Below, piece after piece: positions 32,486-40,322 of a DNA stretch of 64,000 nt. Under the pieces are notes generated by a model. It was given only the letters and a program-made list of their open reading frames with translations, did not search any database and had not been told where the DNA came from. Numbering within the stretch: the stretch's first letter is position 1; each line of letters starts with the position of its first letter. Origin of the DNA: Streptomyces cyaneochromogenes (GTDB lineage: Bacteria; Actinomycetota; Actinomycetes; Streptomycetales; Streptomycetaceae); the NCBI RefSeq assembly GCF_003963535.1, contig NZ_CP034539.1, forward strand, positions 5,580,001 through 5,644,000, in the 5' to 3' direction. Position numbers and translations under genes: made by a program.

Positions 32486-32529
32486 GCGTCTTTGCGGTCG
32501 CCCTTATGGGCGTGGAGACGCGTTTTTTT
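32486..32529 (+). terminator. Intrinsic terminator with T7 tract
   Basis: Outer arms GCGTCT (32486-32491) and AGACGC (32516-32521) enclose an inner hairpin CGCCC-ttat-GGGCG, and seven T residues follow at 32523-32529. A T-run this clean is rare in such GC-rich DNA. It lies 160-200 bases after asd and 200 bases before the sigma-factor gene. It ends the lysC-asd transcript or a short RNA starting in the gap. Confidence 0.8.
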
Positions 32530-32727
32530 CTGGCGTGGGGACGCCGAACGGGCAGGACGTGGGGACGTTCTGCTCATATAAGACATAAGGGAAGAGCGGG
32601 TAGGCATGTGGGCGTTTGACGCACGGTCAGCTGTGCTGCCTGGCGCAAGAGGGTCGGTTGCGGGGACGGGCGCAAAAGTGACGTCCGGCACGTACAACCC
32701 TCGCGGGGGGACGCGTGTCCAACTGGC

Positions 32728-33411
32728 GTGGCAGAGGTACTCGACTTCAGTGCGGCGACCCGCGGTACGGCCCTACGGCCGCCCCGCCGGCCCGTCCGAC
32801 CCCGCATGCCCGGTGCGCCCGGCGGCATGCCGGTGATCGCGCCCATGCCCGCAGCGCGGCCCGCCCGCATTCCCAGTCAGCGCGACGGCGCCGACCACGC
32901 CGAGAACGCCGCGGCGGCCGGTACGACCGTCGACCACCTCACCGAGACCTACCGGGCGCACTACCGCTCGCTGCTGGGTCTCGCGGCGCTCCTCCTCGAC
33001 GACACCGCCTCCTGCGAGGACGTCGTCCAGGAGGCGTTCATCCGCGTCCACTCCGCGCGCAAGCGCGTCCGGGACCCGGAGAAGACGCTGGCGTACCTCC
33101 GCCAGACCGTCGTCAACCTGTCCCGCTCCGCCCTGCGCCGCCGCATACTCGGCCTGAAGCTGCTGTCGAAGCCGATGCCCGACATGGCGAGCGCGGAGGA
33201 GGGGGCGTACGACCAGCTCGAGCGCGACTCGCTGATCCGGGCCATGAAGGGCCTGCAGCGCCGACAGCGCGAGGTGCTGGTCCTGCGATACTTCGCGGAC
33301 ATGACCGAGGCCCAGGTCGCCGAGACGCTCGGCATCTCGCTGGGCTCGGTGAAGGCGTACGGCTCGCGCGGCATCGCGGCGCTGCGGGTCGCCATGGAGG
33401 CGCCGGCATGA
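32728..33411 (+). CDS. ECF-type RNA polymerase sigma factor
   Basis: A 227-residue sigma factor. Residues about 65-140 form region 2 (YRAHYRSLLGLAALLLDDTA, CEDVVQEAFIRVH, TLAYLRQTVVNLSRSALRRR) and residues 165-220 form region 4 (LQRRQREVLVLRYFADMTEA, VAETLGISLGSVKAYGSRGI). The 60-residue Pro/Arg-rich N-terminal extension is unusual and may mean that the real start lies further in; no good ribosome site precedes GTG at 32728 or later Met codons. Its stop overlaps the next gene (ATGA), which encodes a membrane protein that is probably its anti-sigma partner. Confidence 0.9.
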   Translation: MAEVLDFSAATRGTALRPPRRPVRPRMPGAPGGMPVIAPMPAARPARIPSQRDGADHAENAAAAGTTVDHLTETYRAHYRSLLGLAALLLDDTASCEDVVQEAFIRVHSARKRVRDPEKTLAYLRQTVVNLSRSALRRRILGLKLLSKPMPDMASAEEGAYDQLERDSLIRAMKGLQRRQREVLVLRYFADMTEAQVAETLGISLGSVKAYGSRGIAALRVAMEAPA

Positions 33412-34592
33412 GCGAGGACAAGGACGGGCGGCATGCTCCGCGCATCCCCCACCAGCCCTCCGCGGGTCTCCCCACGCCTTTCGGGGCGCGGGGCAGGCAC
33501 GGTCCGGCCGGGGGGCCGGACGAGCAAGAGCCGAAGCAATCGCACGCTGGGAACGGAACTGTGAACCACGGCCCCGACGACCAGGGCCCCCAAGGGCTCG
33601 ACTCGGACGAGCTGGCGCTGCGCCGCATGCTGCAGCACGCGGTCGAGGAGATCGAGCCGCGCGACGGCACGCTGGACCATCTGCGGCGGGCGGTGCCCGC
33701 GCGGCGGGCGCGCAAGCGGCAGGCGCTCGTCGGCGTGGCGGCCGCGTGCCTCTTCGTCGGCACCGCGGTCCCGGCTCTGGTGCACGTCTCCAACGTCACC
33801 GACTCCAGTGTCAACTCGTCCAACGCCGGCCACGGGGAGCAGGCGCAGGGCGGGGCAGGCCAGGGCGAGGTGACGGAGGGCGGCGAGAACACCTCCGGCG
33901 GCTCCTCCGGCAAGACCCAGGACGAGGGCAAGGGCAGCGAGAAGGACGAGGACAAGGACACCGGCACCGGTCCCGGTACCGGCTCCGGAAGCCCCGACAA
34001 CCCTCTGGCGACCAGCCCGGCAGGCGTCGCCGCGTGTACCGCCGACCAGCTCGGCGTGGCGAATCAGAGTGCCGACGTCCCCGACCTGTCGGGCACGGTG
34101 TACGGCACCTTCCGCTTCAGCAACATCTCCACCGCCGACTGCACGGTGAACGGCCCCGGCACGCTGGGCTTCACGACGAGCGGAGCGGCGGACGCCACGA
34201 AGATCGGCGCGCTCCGGCACGTCGCCGGCGACGCGGCGGCCGGTCTGCCCGACCCGTCCCAGGAACTCACCGGCCTCGTCCTGAAGCCGGGTGACGCGTA
34301 CGACGTGAAGTTCGCCTGGGTCCCCTCGGAGACCTGCCCCACGACGAGCGACCCCTCACCCGACCCCACGCCCGACCCGACCCCGACCGAGAACACGACC
34401 GGCGCCACGGAGGGCACCTCCACCGGCGGCGACACCGGCACCTCCACGCAGCTCATGACGGCGGAGACCACGGCGGACGGCAGCGTCACGATCACCAACA
34501 CGACGGAGGCGGGCGCGCCGACGGCGATGGTGGTGGTGTCCAACGCGTGCGCGGGGACCATCTACTGGACGGGTGTGCTGGCGGGGGCGTAA
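33408..34592 (+). CDS. Probable membrane anti-sigma-like protein
   Basis: A 394-residue single-pass protein coupled to the ECF sigma gene by a four-base overlap. The cytoplasmic 105 residues contain SDELALRRMLQHAVEEIEPR and a DGTLDHLRRAVPARRARKRQ segment before one membrane helix (ALVGVAAACLFVGTAVPALV, residues about 107-126). Outside follow a 90-residue Gly/Glu/Lys low-complexity stretch and a DUF4232-like beta domain (CTADQLGVANQSADVPDLSG onward), interrupted by a PDPTPDPTPTE linker. No zinc anti-sigma motif (HxxxCxxC) is present. Anti-sigma function is inferred from position and topology. Confidence 0.75.
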   Translation: MSEDKDGRHAPRIPHQPSAGLPTPFGARGRHGPAGGPDEQEPKQSHAGNGTVNHGPDDQGPQGLDSDELALRRMLQHAVEEIEPRDGTLDHLRRAVPARRARKRQALVGVAAACLFVGTAVPALVHVSNVTDSSVNSSNAGHGEQAQGGAGQGEVTEGGENTSGGSSGKTQDEGKGSEKDEDKDTGTGPGTGSGSPDNPLATSPAGVAACTADQLGVANQSADVPDLSGTVYGTFRFSNISTADCTVNGPGTLGFTTSGAADATKIGALRHVAGDAAAGLPDPSQELTGLVLKPGDAYDVKFAWVPSETCPTTSDPSPDPTPDPTPTENTTGATEGTSTGGDTGTSTQLMTAETTADGSVTITNTTEAGAPTAMVVVSNACAGTIYWTGVLAGA

Positions 34593-34682
34593 GCCGAAGA
34601 GCGGCAGCTGTGCCGCTCCCTCGGGGGCTCGGGGCCGTGCCGACGCGCGGCTCCGCCAGTCGTGGCTCTCCCGGCGGAGCGC

Positions 34683-35492
34683 CTACGTGTTCGCCCGCTC
34701 CTGCTGCTGCCCCTCGACCCCGTCGGCCTCACCCTCGGGGACAAGCCCCAGCTCCGCGTCCCGGACGGACTCCACCTCGCGGCGCAGCAGCCGGAACCAC
34801 ATGAAGACCACGAAGCCCGCGAAGACGAACCACTCGCCGGTGTAGCCGAGGTTCTGGAACGCCTTCAGGTCGAGGCCGGTGTCGTTGGCGGCGGTCACCG
34901 GCACGGGCTTCATACCGGAGTCGCCCTTGTTGAGGGTGACCCAGGCGTCGTAGACGTCGTACGACACCAGGTTCACCAGTGACGCCGCGCTGATCGCCGC
35001 CGTCTGGCCCGTCGGCAGCCCGCCCTGCGAGGGCACGCCGTTCTCGCCCGGCACCTCGGACGCCTGGAGCGCGCCGGTGACCGTGACCTCGCCGCGGGGT
35101 GCGGCGGGGGCCTCGGCCCGGCCCGGGTCGCCCGGCAGCCAGCCCCGCACGACCGGCAGGGCCTTGCCGTCGTCGGTGTGCAGCAGCGTCAGGACGTAGT
35201 AGCCCCGCTTGCCGTCCAGCTCCCGGTCGGGCACGAGCAGCTGCTCGCCGTACCGTCCGGCGGCGGTGACCTGCCGGCCCACCGTCGCCTTGTCCACGGG
35301 CAGCAGCTCGGCGAGCGGACGGGCCGCCTCCTGCTTGTTCTCCGCGGCCTGCTCACCGGCGCCGCGGTGGTCCTCCACCCGCGACTCGAACCGGCCCAGC
35401 TGCCACGACCCCATGAACACGCAGAACGGGATGGCGAGCAGCACGAAGACGTTGATCCCCCACCAACGGGGCGTCAGCAGAAACCGGTACAC
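34683..35492 (-). CDS. SURF1-family protein
   Basis: A 269-residue membrane protein of the SURF1 family, which assists cytochrome c oxidase assembly. Helix 1 is at residues 11-30 (GINVFVLLAIPFCVFMGSWQ) with the family's LGRFESR just after; helix 2 lies near 215-235 (EWFVFAGFVVFMWFRLLRRE). Between them is the exposed beta domain with GRQVTAAGRYGEQLLVPDRE, GYYVLTLLHTDDG and VVRGWLPGD. GTG at 35492 begins VYRFLLTPRWWG, the typical start of the actinobacterial family. It lies beside a SnoaL-like gene. Confidence 0.9.
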   Translation of the reverse strand: MYRFLLTPRWWGINVFVLLAIPFCVFMGSWQLGRFESRVEDHRGAGEQAAENKQEAARPLAELLPVDKATVGRQVTAAGRYGEQLLVPDRELDGKRGYYVLTLLHTDDGKALPVVRGWLPGDPGRAEAPAAPRGEVTVTGALQASEVPGENGVPSQGGLPTGQTAAISAASLVNLVSYDVYDAWVTLNKGDSGMKPVPVTAANDTGLDLKAFQNLGYTGEWFVFAGFVVFMWFRLLRREVESVRDAELGLVPEGEADGVEGQQQERANT

Positions 35493-35536
35493 GCCCTCAA
35501 CGGTACGGTGCGCCCGCGCGGCGCCGGGCCGCGGGG

Positions 35537-35911
35537 TCAGTACCGCTCGACGAGGTGTTCCCGGCCCGCAGGGGGTTCGTACGGCTCCGGCCAGAAGTCC
35601 GTGACCGCGGATATCCGGCCGCTCTCGTCCCCCGTGAAGAAGGAGATGCCGTACATCTCCTCCAGCCCCACCGTGAAGTGCAGCCAGGTCACGACCTGGC
35701 CGGGCTCGGCGACGATCCGCTCGACACGCAGATGCCAGTCCGCCGGATACTCCCGGTTGAACCGGACATAGCGCTCCCGGCCGCTGATGCGCTCGCGCGT
35801 CTGGGGCAGCGTGTACGTCACGTCCTCGGCCAGGGTGTCCGCGAACGCGTCCCACTCCCCGGCCTCGGCGGTGGCCCAGAACCTCTCGACTGTCTTCCGC
35901 AGATCGGTCAT
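35537..35911 (-). CDS. SnoaL-like (NTF2-fold) protein
   Basis: A 124-residue soluble protein of the SnoaL-like polyketide cyclase fold. It begins LRKTVERFWATAEAGEWDAF, has TLAEDVTYTLPQTRERISGR, then WLHFTVGLEEMYGISFFTGD, and ends ITFW-type VTDFWPEPYEPPAGREHLV. This pattern fits small isomerase- or hydrolase-like cone folds; no catalytic assignment is possible. ATG at 35911 was chosen from alignment of the first helix. It is 44 bases upstream of the SURF1 gene on the same strand. Confidence 0.82.
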   Translation of the reverse strand: MTDLRKTVERFWATAEAGEWDAFADTLAEDVTYTLPQTRERISGRERYVRFNREYPADWHLRVERIVAEPGQVVTWLHFTVGLEEMYGISFFTGDESGRISAVTDFWPEPYEPPAGREHLVERY

Positions 35912-36073
35912 GCGAAGCAGTCTGCATCCCGGCACTGACAATCGGTCCTCGCCCGTTGCCGGCCCGTCCGGCGTTCGAGGACGGTGAGGGCGTACGAGTG
36001 CGGGGGCGAGAAGTTGTCCACAGGCTGGGGACCTCGGCCGCACATTGTCGGCCGGGCCAGGCACTATGGGGCC

Positions 36074-37897
36074 ATGACTGAGAGCCACGGGTCCGATTCG
36101 CGGGATCACCACATGCAGGACAAGGACATGCCGGACTGGGAGAAGCGCTTCCGGGCGCCCCGGGTGTCGCTGCCCGACTGGGCGGAGGACGCCCCGGACC
36201 GCTCGTTGTTCGTGTCGAACGCCACGGGCACGTACGAGCTGTACGCATGGGACCGGTCGACGGGTGAGCAGCGCCAGGTGACCGACCGGCCGAACGGCAC
36301 GACTGACGGCGTGCTCACCCCGGACGGCGCGTGGATCTGGTGGTTCGACGACAAGGACGGCGACGAGTTCGGCGTCTGGCGCCGCCAGCGGTTCGACGGC
36401 GGCGAGGACGAGCTCGCGGCACCGGGCCTGGACCCGTCCTACCCCGCCGGCCTCGCCCTCGGCCGCGACGGCCGTACGGCGATCGTGGGCCGCTCCACGG
36501 ACGAGGACGGTACGACGATCCATCTGGCCCGCACCGGCGAGCCCCCGACGGAGATCTACCGCCACCGCGAGTCCGCGGGCGTCGGCGACCTCTCGCACGA
36601 CGGCAGGCTGATCGCCATCGAGCACACCGAGCACGGCGACGCGATGCACTCGGCGCTGCGTGTCCTGCGCCCCGACGGCACGGCGGTCGCCGAGCTCGAC
36701 GACACCAAGGGCGGCGCCGAGGAGCTGGGCCTGGAGGTCCTGGGCTTCGCCCCGGTCGACGGTGACCCGCGCCTGCTCATCGGCCACCAGAGGCGCGGCC
36801 GCTGGGAGCCGCTGGTGTGGGACGTGGCGACGGGGGAGGAGACGGACCTCGCGCTGGAACTGCCCGGTGATGTGAGCGCGGAGTGGTATCCCGACGGGAC
36901 CGGTCTGCTGATCGCGCACAGCTTCGAGGCGCGCAGCGAGCTGTTCCGCTACGACCTGGCCCGGCGTGAACTGGTGCGGATCCCGACCCCGGCGGGCTCG
37001 GTGTCCGGGGCGACGGCCCGGCCGGACGGCAGTGTGGAGTACCTGTGGTCGTCGGCGGCGGAGCCGTCGGCGGTGCGGTCGACGACCGGACAGGTCGTGC
37101 TGGACCCGCCCGGAATGAAGTCCCCCGGCTCGGTCCCGGTGGAGGACGTGTGGGTGGAGGGCCCCGGCGGCCGCATCCACGCACTGGTGCAGCGACCTGC
37201 CGGCACCGAAGGCCCGCTCCCCACGGTGTTCGACATCCACGGCGGCCCGACCTGGCACGACAGCGACGCGTTCGCGGCGGGCCCGGCGGCCTGGGTGGAC
37301 CACGGCTACGCGGTCGTACGGGTGAACTACCGCGGCTCGACGGGCTACGGCCGCGCCTGGACGGACGCGCTCAAGCACCGGGTCGGACTGATCGAGCTGG
37401 AGGACATCGCGGCGGTCCGGGAATGGGCGGTGACGTCCGGCCTGGCCGACCCGTCCCGGATCGTCCTGACCGGCGGTTCGTGGGGCGGCTACCTCACCCT
37501 CCTCGGCCTCGGCACCCAGCCGGACGCGTGGACGGTGGGCATCGCGGCGGTCCCGGTCGCCGACTACGTCACCGCGTACCACGACGAGATGGAGTCCCTG
37601 AAGGCCCTCGACCGCACCCTCCTCGGCGGCACACCGGAGGAGGTACCGGAGCGCTTCGAGGCATCGTCCCCGCTGACGTACGTCGACCGCGTGCAGGCCC
37701 CGGTCTACATCTCGGCCGGCGTGAACGACCCACGCTGCCCGATCCGCCAGATCGACAACTACGTGAAGCGTCTGGAGGCCCGGAGCGCGATCCACGAGGT
37801 GTACCGCTACGACGCCGGGCACGGTTCGCTGGTGGTGGACGAGCGGATCAAGCAGGTACGGCTGGAACTGGATTTTGCGGAGCGGCACTTGAAGTAG
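36074..37897 (+). CDS. S9-family prolyl oligopeptidase-type serine peptidase
   Basis: A 607-residue cytoplasmic peptidase. The N-terminal half is a beta-propeller with repeated blade strands (RSLFVSNATGTYELYAWDRS, WIWWFDDKDGDEFGVWRR, PDGTGLLIAHSFEARSELF). Residues about 365-607 form the alpha/beta-hydrolase: VFDIHGGPTWHD, catalytic serine in GGSWGGYLTLLGL near 473, aspartate in GVNDPRCP near 550 and histidine in DAGHGS near 582. The S9 group cleaves short peptides and some act as acyl-aminoacyl peptidases. ATG at 36074 is used, though a start at a later Met before PDWEKRFRAPRVSLPDW is possible. No signal peptide is seen. Confidence 0.92.
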   Translation: MTESHGSDSRDHHMQDKDMPDWEKRFRAPRVSLPDWAEDAPDRSLFVSNATGTYELYAWDRSTGEQRQVTDRPNGTTDGVLTPDGAWIWWFDDKDGDEFGVWRRQRFDGGEDELAAPGLDPSYPAGLALGRDGRTAIVGRSTDEDGTTIHLARTGEPPTEIYRHRESAGVGDLSHDGRLIAIEHTEHGDAMHSALRVLRPDGTAVAELDDTKGGAEELGLEVLGFAPVDGDPRLLIGHQRRGRWEPLVWDVATGEETDLALELPGDVSAEWYPDGTGLLIAHSFEARSELFRYDLARRELVRIPTPAGSVSGATARPDGSVEYLWSSAAEPSAVRSTTGQVVLDPPGMKSPGSVPVEDVWVEGPGGRIHALVQRPAGTEGPLPTVFDIHGGPTWHDSDAFAAGPAAWVDHGYAVVRVNYRGSTGYGRAWTDALKHRVGLIELEDIAAVREWAVTSGLADPSRIVLTGGSWGGYLTLLGLGTQPDAWTVGIAAVPVADYVTAYHDEMESLKALDRTLLGGTPEEVPERFEASSPLTYVDRVQAPVYISAGVNDPRCPIRQIDNYVKRLEARSAIHEVYRYDAGHGSLVVDERIKQVRLELDFAERHLK

Positions 37898-38020
37898 GCC
37901 GGCGACAACGCAGTCACCCGGTCCGGCGTTCGAGGGCAAGGCCGCGCCGTCCCGAGCCCCCACCCACCCGTAGGGGGCGTGATGTGGGCAAGGGCGACTT
38001 CGCGGCGCCGGCCCGGGCAA

Positions 38021-38160
38021 TCCAGCCCGTCCGGCGTTTGAGGACGAGGCCCGTTCAGGGCCGAAGCGGGGGTCTGGGGGCGGCAGCCCCCAGAAACGCC
38101 CCGGGGTCGAAGGGGCAGAGCCCCTGGAGGACGGGACGGGTAGGGGCGGCGGGGGCGAGA
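38021..38160. repeat. Dispersed intergenic palindromic repeat, copy 2
   Basis: This is the fuller copy of the element at 19999-20088. It starts CCCGTCCGGCGTTTGAGGAC, carries the same GGCCC/GGGCC and CTGGGGGC/GCCCCCAG hairpins, then an extra segment with AGGGGC-agag-CCCCT, and ends in the same G-rich tail. Shorter fragments of its left end occur near 35964 and 37920. It lies between two convergent genes, as copy 1 does. Confidence 0.75.
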
Positions 38161-38186
38161 GAACCCGGCGTCGACGCGGCGGAGCC

Positions 38187-40214
38187 CTACGCCCCGGCCC
38201 GCTCCCGAGACCGCCTCCCCAGCAGCTCGGCCAACCCCCTCCGCGTGGCCGCCAGCACCACCCGGTCGTCCTTCTGGAGGACGTAGGAGTCGGGCAGATC
38301 CCACACCCACCCCGACCCGTCACCCGCCCGCGCAGCCTCCTCGTACGCCTCCTCGGCCGCCGGTTCCTCCCGGCGATCGTCCCGGCGTTCCTCCCGCAAA
38401 GTCCGGTCCAGGGCCAGCACCCGCCAGGCACCCGCCCGGAAGGCCTGCCCGACGGTCCTGTCCTCAAGCTGTGGATGACCGGCCACATCCACCTCCGCGA
38501 ACAGCAGCACCCGCCGCTCGACAGGAATCGCCCCCAGGATCTGCCGCCCCATCATCGCCCCGGCGAACGCGGGCGCGGCCAGATGGGAAACGCTCCGGCT
38601 GCGCGTGGACGCGTGCGGGTGCGCGGCACGCAGGGTGCGATAGACGGCGGTGGCGAAGTCGTCGTCGTACAGGCGCAGGACCACCCGGAGGTCGGGGCGG
38701 ACGGAGCGGGCGTACAGGGCCGCCTCGAGGTTCGTCGTGTCCGCGCTGGTCACCGCGAGCAGCGCATGCGCCCGATGGATCTTGGCCGCCTCCAGGACAC
38801 CCTCCTGGGTGACGTCCCCGAGCACCACCGGCACGCGCAGCCGCCGCGCCGTCGCCATCCCGCGCGCCTCGGGGTCGGCCTCGACGCACACCACGGGAAT
38901 GTGCAGTTCCCGCAGCCGGGTCAGCACCCGGGTGCCGATCTTGCCCAGCCCGAGCAGCACCACATGGCCGCCCAGCCCACGCGGCGGTTTGCGCAGGGCG
39001 GTCGTGGAACGGAACGTGCCCAGCGCCTCCAGCACGGCCGCCAGCAGCACCGGAAGCAACAGCAGTCCCATCAGCCCGGACAGGAGTTGGAGGATCTGGC
39101 GGGCCATGGACTGGTGCAGCGCGGGTTCGTTGATGGCGAAGAGGTCGAGGAGGGTCATGTAGGTCGCGTACAGCGGGTGTTCGCCGGTCACCACCGTCAG
39201 CGCCACGGCGAGCGCCGCCACACACCCCACGAGTCCCGCCAGCGACCACCTCAACCGCCGCGAGAACAGGGATCCGAACGACGGCACGACCCCCCTGCCG
39301 GACGGCAGCGACGGCCCCGCGTACGACACCTGCTCCAGGACGACCCGCCCCCGCCCTGTGGCCTCCTGCACCTGCGCCGCGTCCGGCAGCAGCAGCGGAC
39401 CGTGCTCCCCGTTGCCGTCCGAACCGTCCACTCCGGCCGGGTCGTTGCTGGACAGCACGGCCAGCGTGGCCAGCCCCGACGGCGGCGCCTGCCCGGGCGG
39501 CAGCGGCGGGCGCTCCACCGCGCGCAGCAGCAGGCCGTTCGTCTGGACGACCTTGGTGGTGCCGGCGACGGCGGTGGCGGCCAGCGCGGGGGCGGCCGTA
39601 TCGGCGTCGGACAGCACGGTCGTGGAGGCGTCGAGGCCGGCGTCGCCGATGCCCGTCGCCAACGCGGCGGCCTGGTCGAGGAGTTCCTCGATGTGCTGGC
39701 CCAACCGGCGGTTGTACAGGCGCAGGACGAGCCGGAGACGGGGGTTGAGACGGCGGGCGGTGAGGGCGGCGCGGATGTTGGTCTCGTCGTCGTCATAGAC
39801 GAGGGCGAGCGCGGCGGCCCGTTCCACGCCCGCTTCGGCGAGCTTCTCCTCGGTGGCCTCGGGGGCCTCCACCACCCGGATGCTCCCGGCCGGTTCGCTG
39901 CCGCCGGCGGCTCCGCCGGCTCCACCGCCCGCCCGGCTGACGGCCGCGTTCACCATCCGGTCGAACAGAGCCGCCGACGCGGCCCGGGCCCGGCCCACGA
40001 CCGGCGGCCGCACCGTCCGTTCGGAGGGCGGCACGACGAGCGTGACCTGTTCGCCGTACACCCCGCGCAACTCGGCGGCCAGCCGATGCGCCAGCCCGTC
40101 GTCGCCGCACACCACCATGTGCGTGGCGGTGTCACTCGCTAAGCCCTGATTCGGAACGGTCCCCACGAGGGAAAAGACTGCCTCAATGTTGCGGGTGGTT
40201 CCAGAAGCGATCAC
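38187..40214 (-). CDS. Dual TrkA-N (RCK-like) membrane protein
   Basis: A 675-residue ion-conductance-type protein. Residues 30-200 are a first RCK-like domain (THMVVCGDDGLAHRLAAELR, ALVYDDDETNIRAALTARRL). After a linker, residues about 315-420 hold two or three membrane helices (LAGLVGCVAALAVALTVVTG, LLSGLMGLLLLPVLLAAVLE). A second NAD-binding domain follows with VVLLGLGKIGTRVLTRL, VCVEADPEARG and LLAVTSADTTNLEAALYAR. Between the helices no TVGYG potassium filter is present, so ion selectivity is unclear; plant Castor/Pollux-type channels have a comparable layout. The start (GTG 40214) is uncertain. Confidence 0.8.
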   Translation of the reverse strand: MIASGTTRNIEAVFSLVGTVPNQGLASDTATHMVVCGDDGLAHRLAAELRGVYGEQVTLVVPPSERTVRPPVVGRARAASAALFDRMVNAAVSRAGGGAGGAAGGSEPAGSIRVVEAPEATEEKLAEAGVERAAALALVYDDDETNIRAALTARRLNPRLRLVLRLYNRRLGQHIEELLDQAAALATGIGDAGLDASTTVLSDADTAAPALAATAVAGTTKVVQTNGLLLRAVERPPLPPGQAPPSGLATLAVLSSNDPAGVDGSDGNGEHGPLLLPDAAQVQEATGRGRVVLEQVSYAGPSLPSGRGVVPSFGSLFSRRLRWSLAGLVGCVAALAVALTVVTGEHPLYATYMTLLDLFAINEPALHQSMARQILQLLSGLMGLLLLPVLLAAVLEALGTFRSTTALRKPPRGLGGHVVLLGLGKIGTRVLTRLRELHIPVVCVEADPEARGMATARRLRVPVVLGDVTQEGVLEAAKIHRAHALLAVTSADTTNLEAALYARSVRPDLRVVLRLYDDDFATAVYRTLRAAHPHASTRSRSVSHLAAPAFAGAMMGRQILGAIPVERRVLLFAEVDVAGHPQLEDRTVGQAFRAGAWRVLALDRTLREERRDDRREEPAAEEAYEEAARAGDGSGWVWDLPDSYVLQKDDRVVLAATRRGLAELLGRRSRERAGA

Positions 40215-40235
40215 GGATGGTTCCAGAAGCGATCA
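40196..40235. repeat. 18-bp direct repeat with 22-bp period
   Basis: TGGTTCCAGAAGCGATCA occurs at 40196-40213 and again at 40218-40235, four bases apart. The period of 22 bp is two helical turns. It overlaps the first codons of the TrkA-N gene and lies 88 bases before the divergent permease gene. It may be a regulatory site or a recent duplication. Confidence 0.8.
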
Positions 40236-40322
40236 GCGAAACCCTGAACGCCCGCGCCCCTCCACCCGTACTGAAGGGGAGGGAAACCAGCGCCCTTCCG
40301 CACCACCGGAGGTACCTCGCCC

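Noticed and set aside
35537..38488. A 983-residue minus-strand frame ending in the SnoaL-like gene
   Set aside because: Only the last 124 codons are real; the rest is the mirror of the S9 peptidase and the intergenic repeat.
40236..40322. A Zur box before the permease-TIGR03943 pair
   Set aside because: No AT-rich TGAAAA..TTTTCA-type palindrome is present in the gap.
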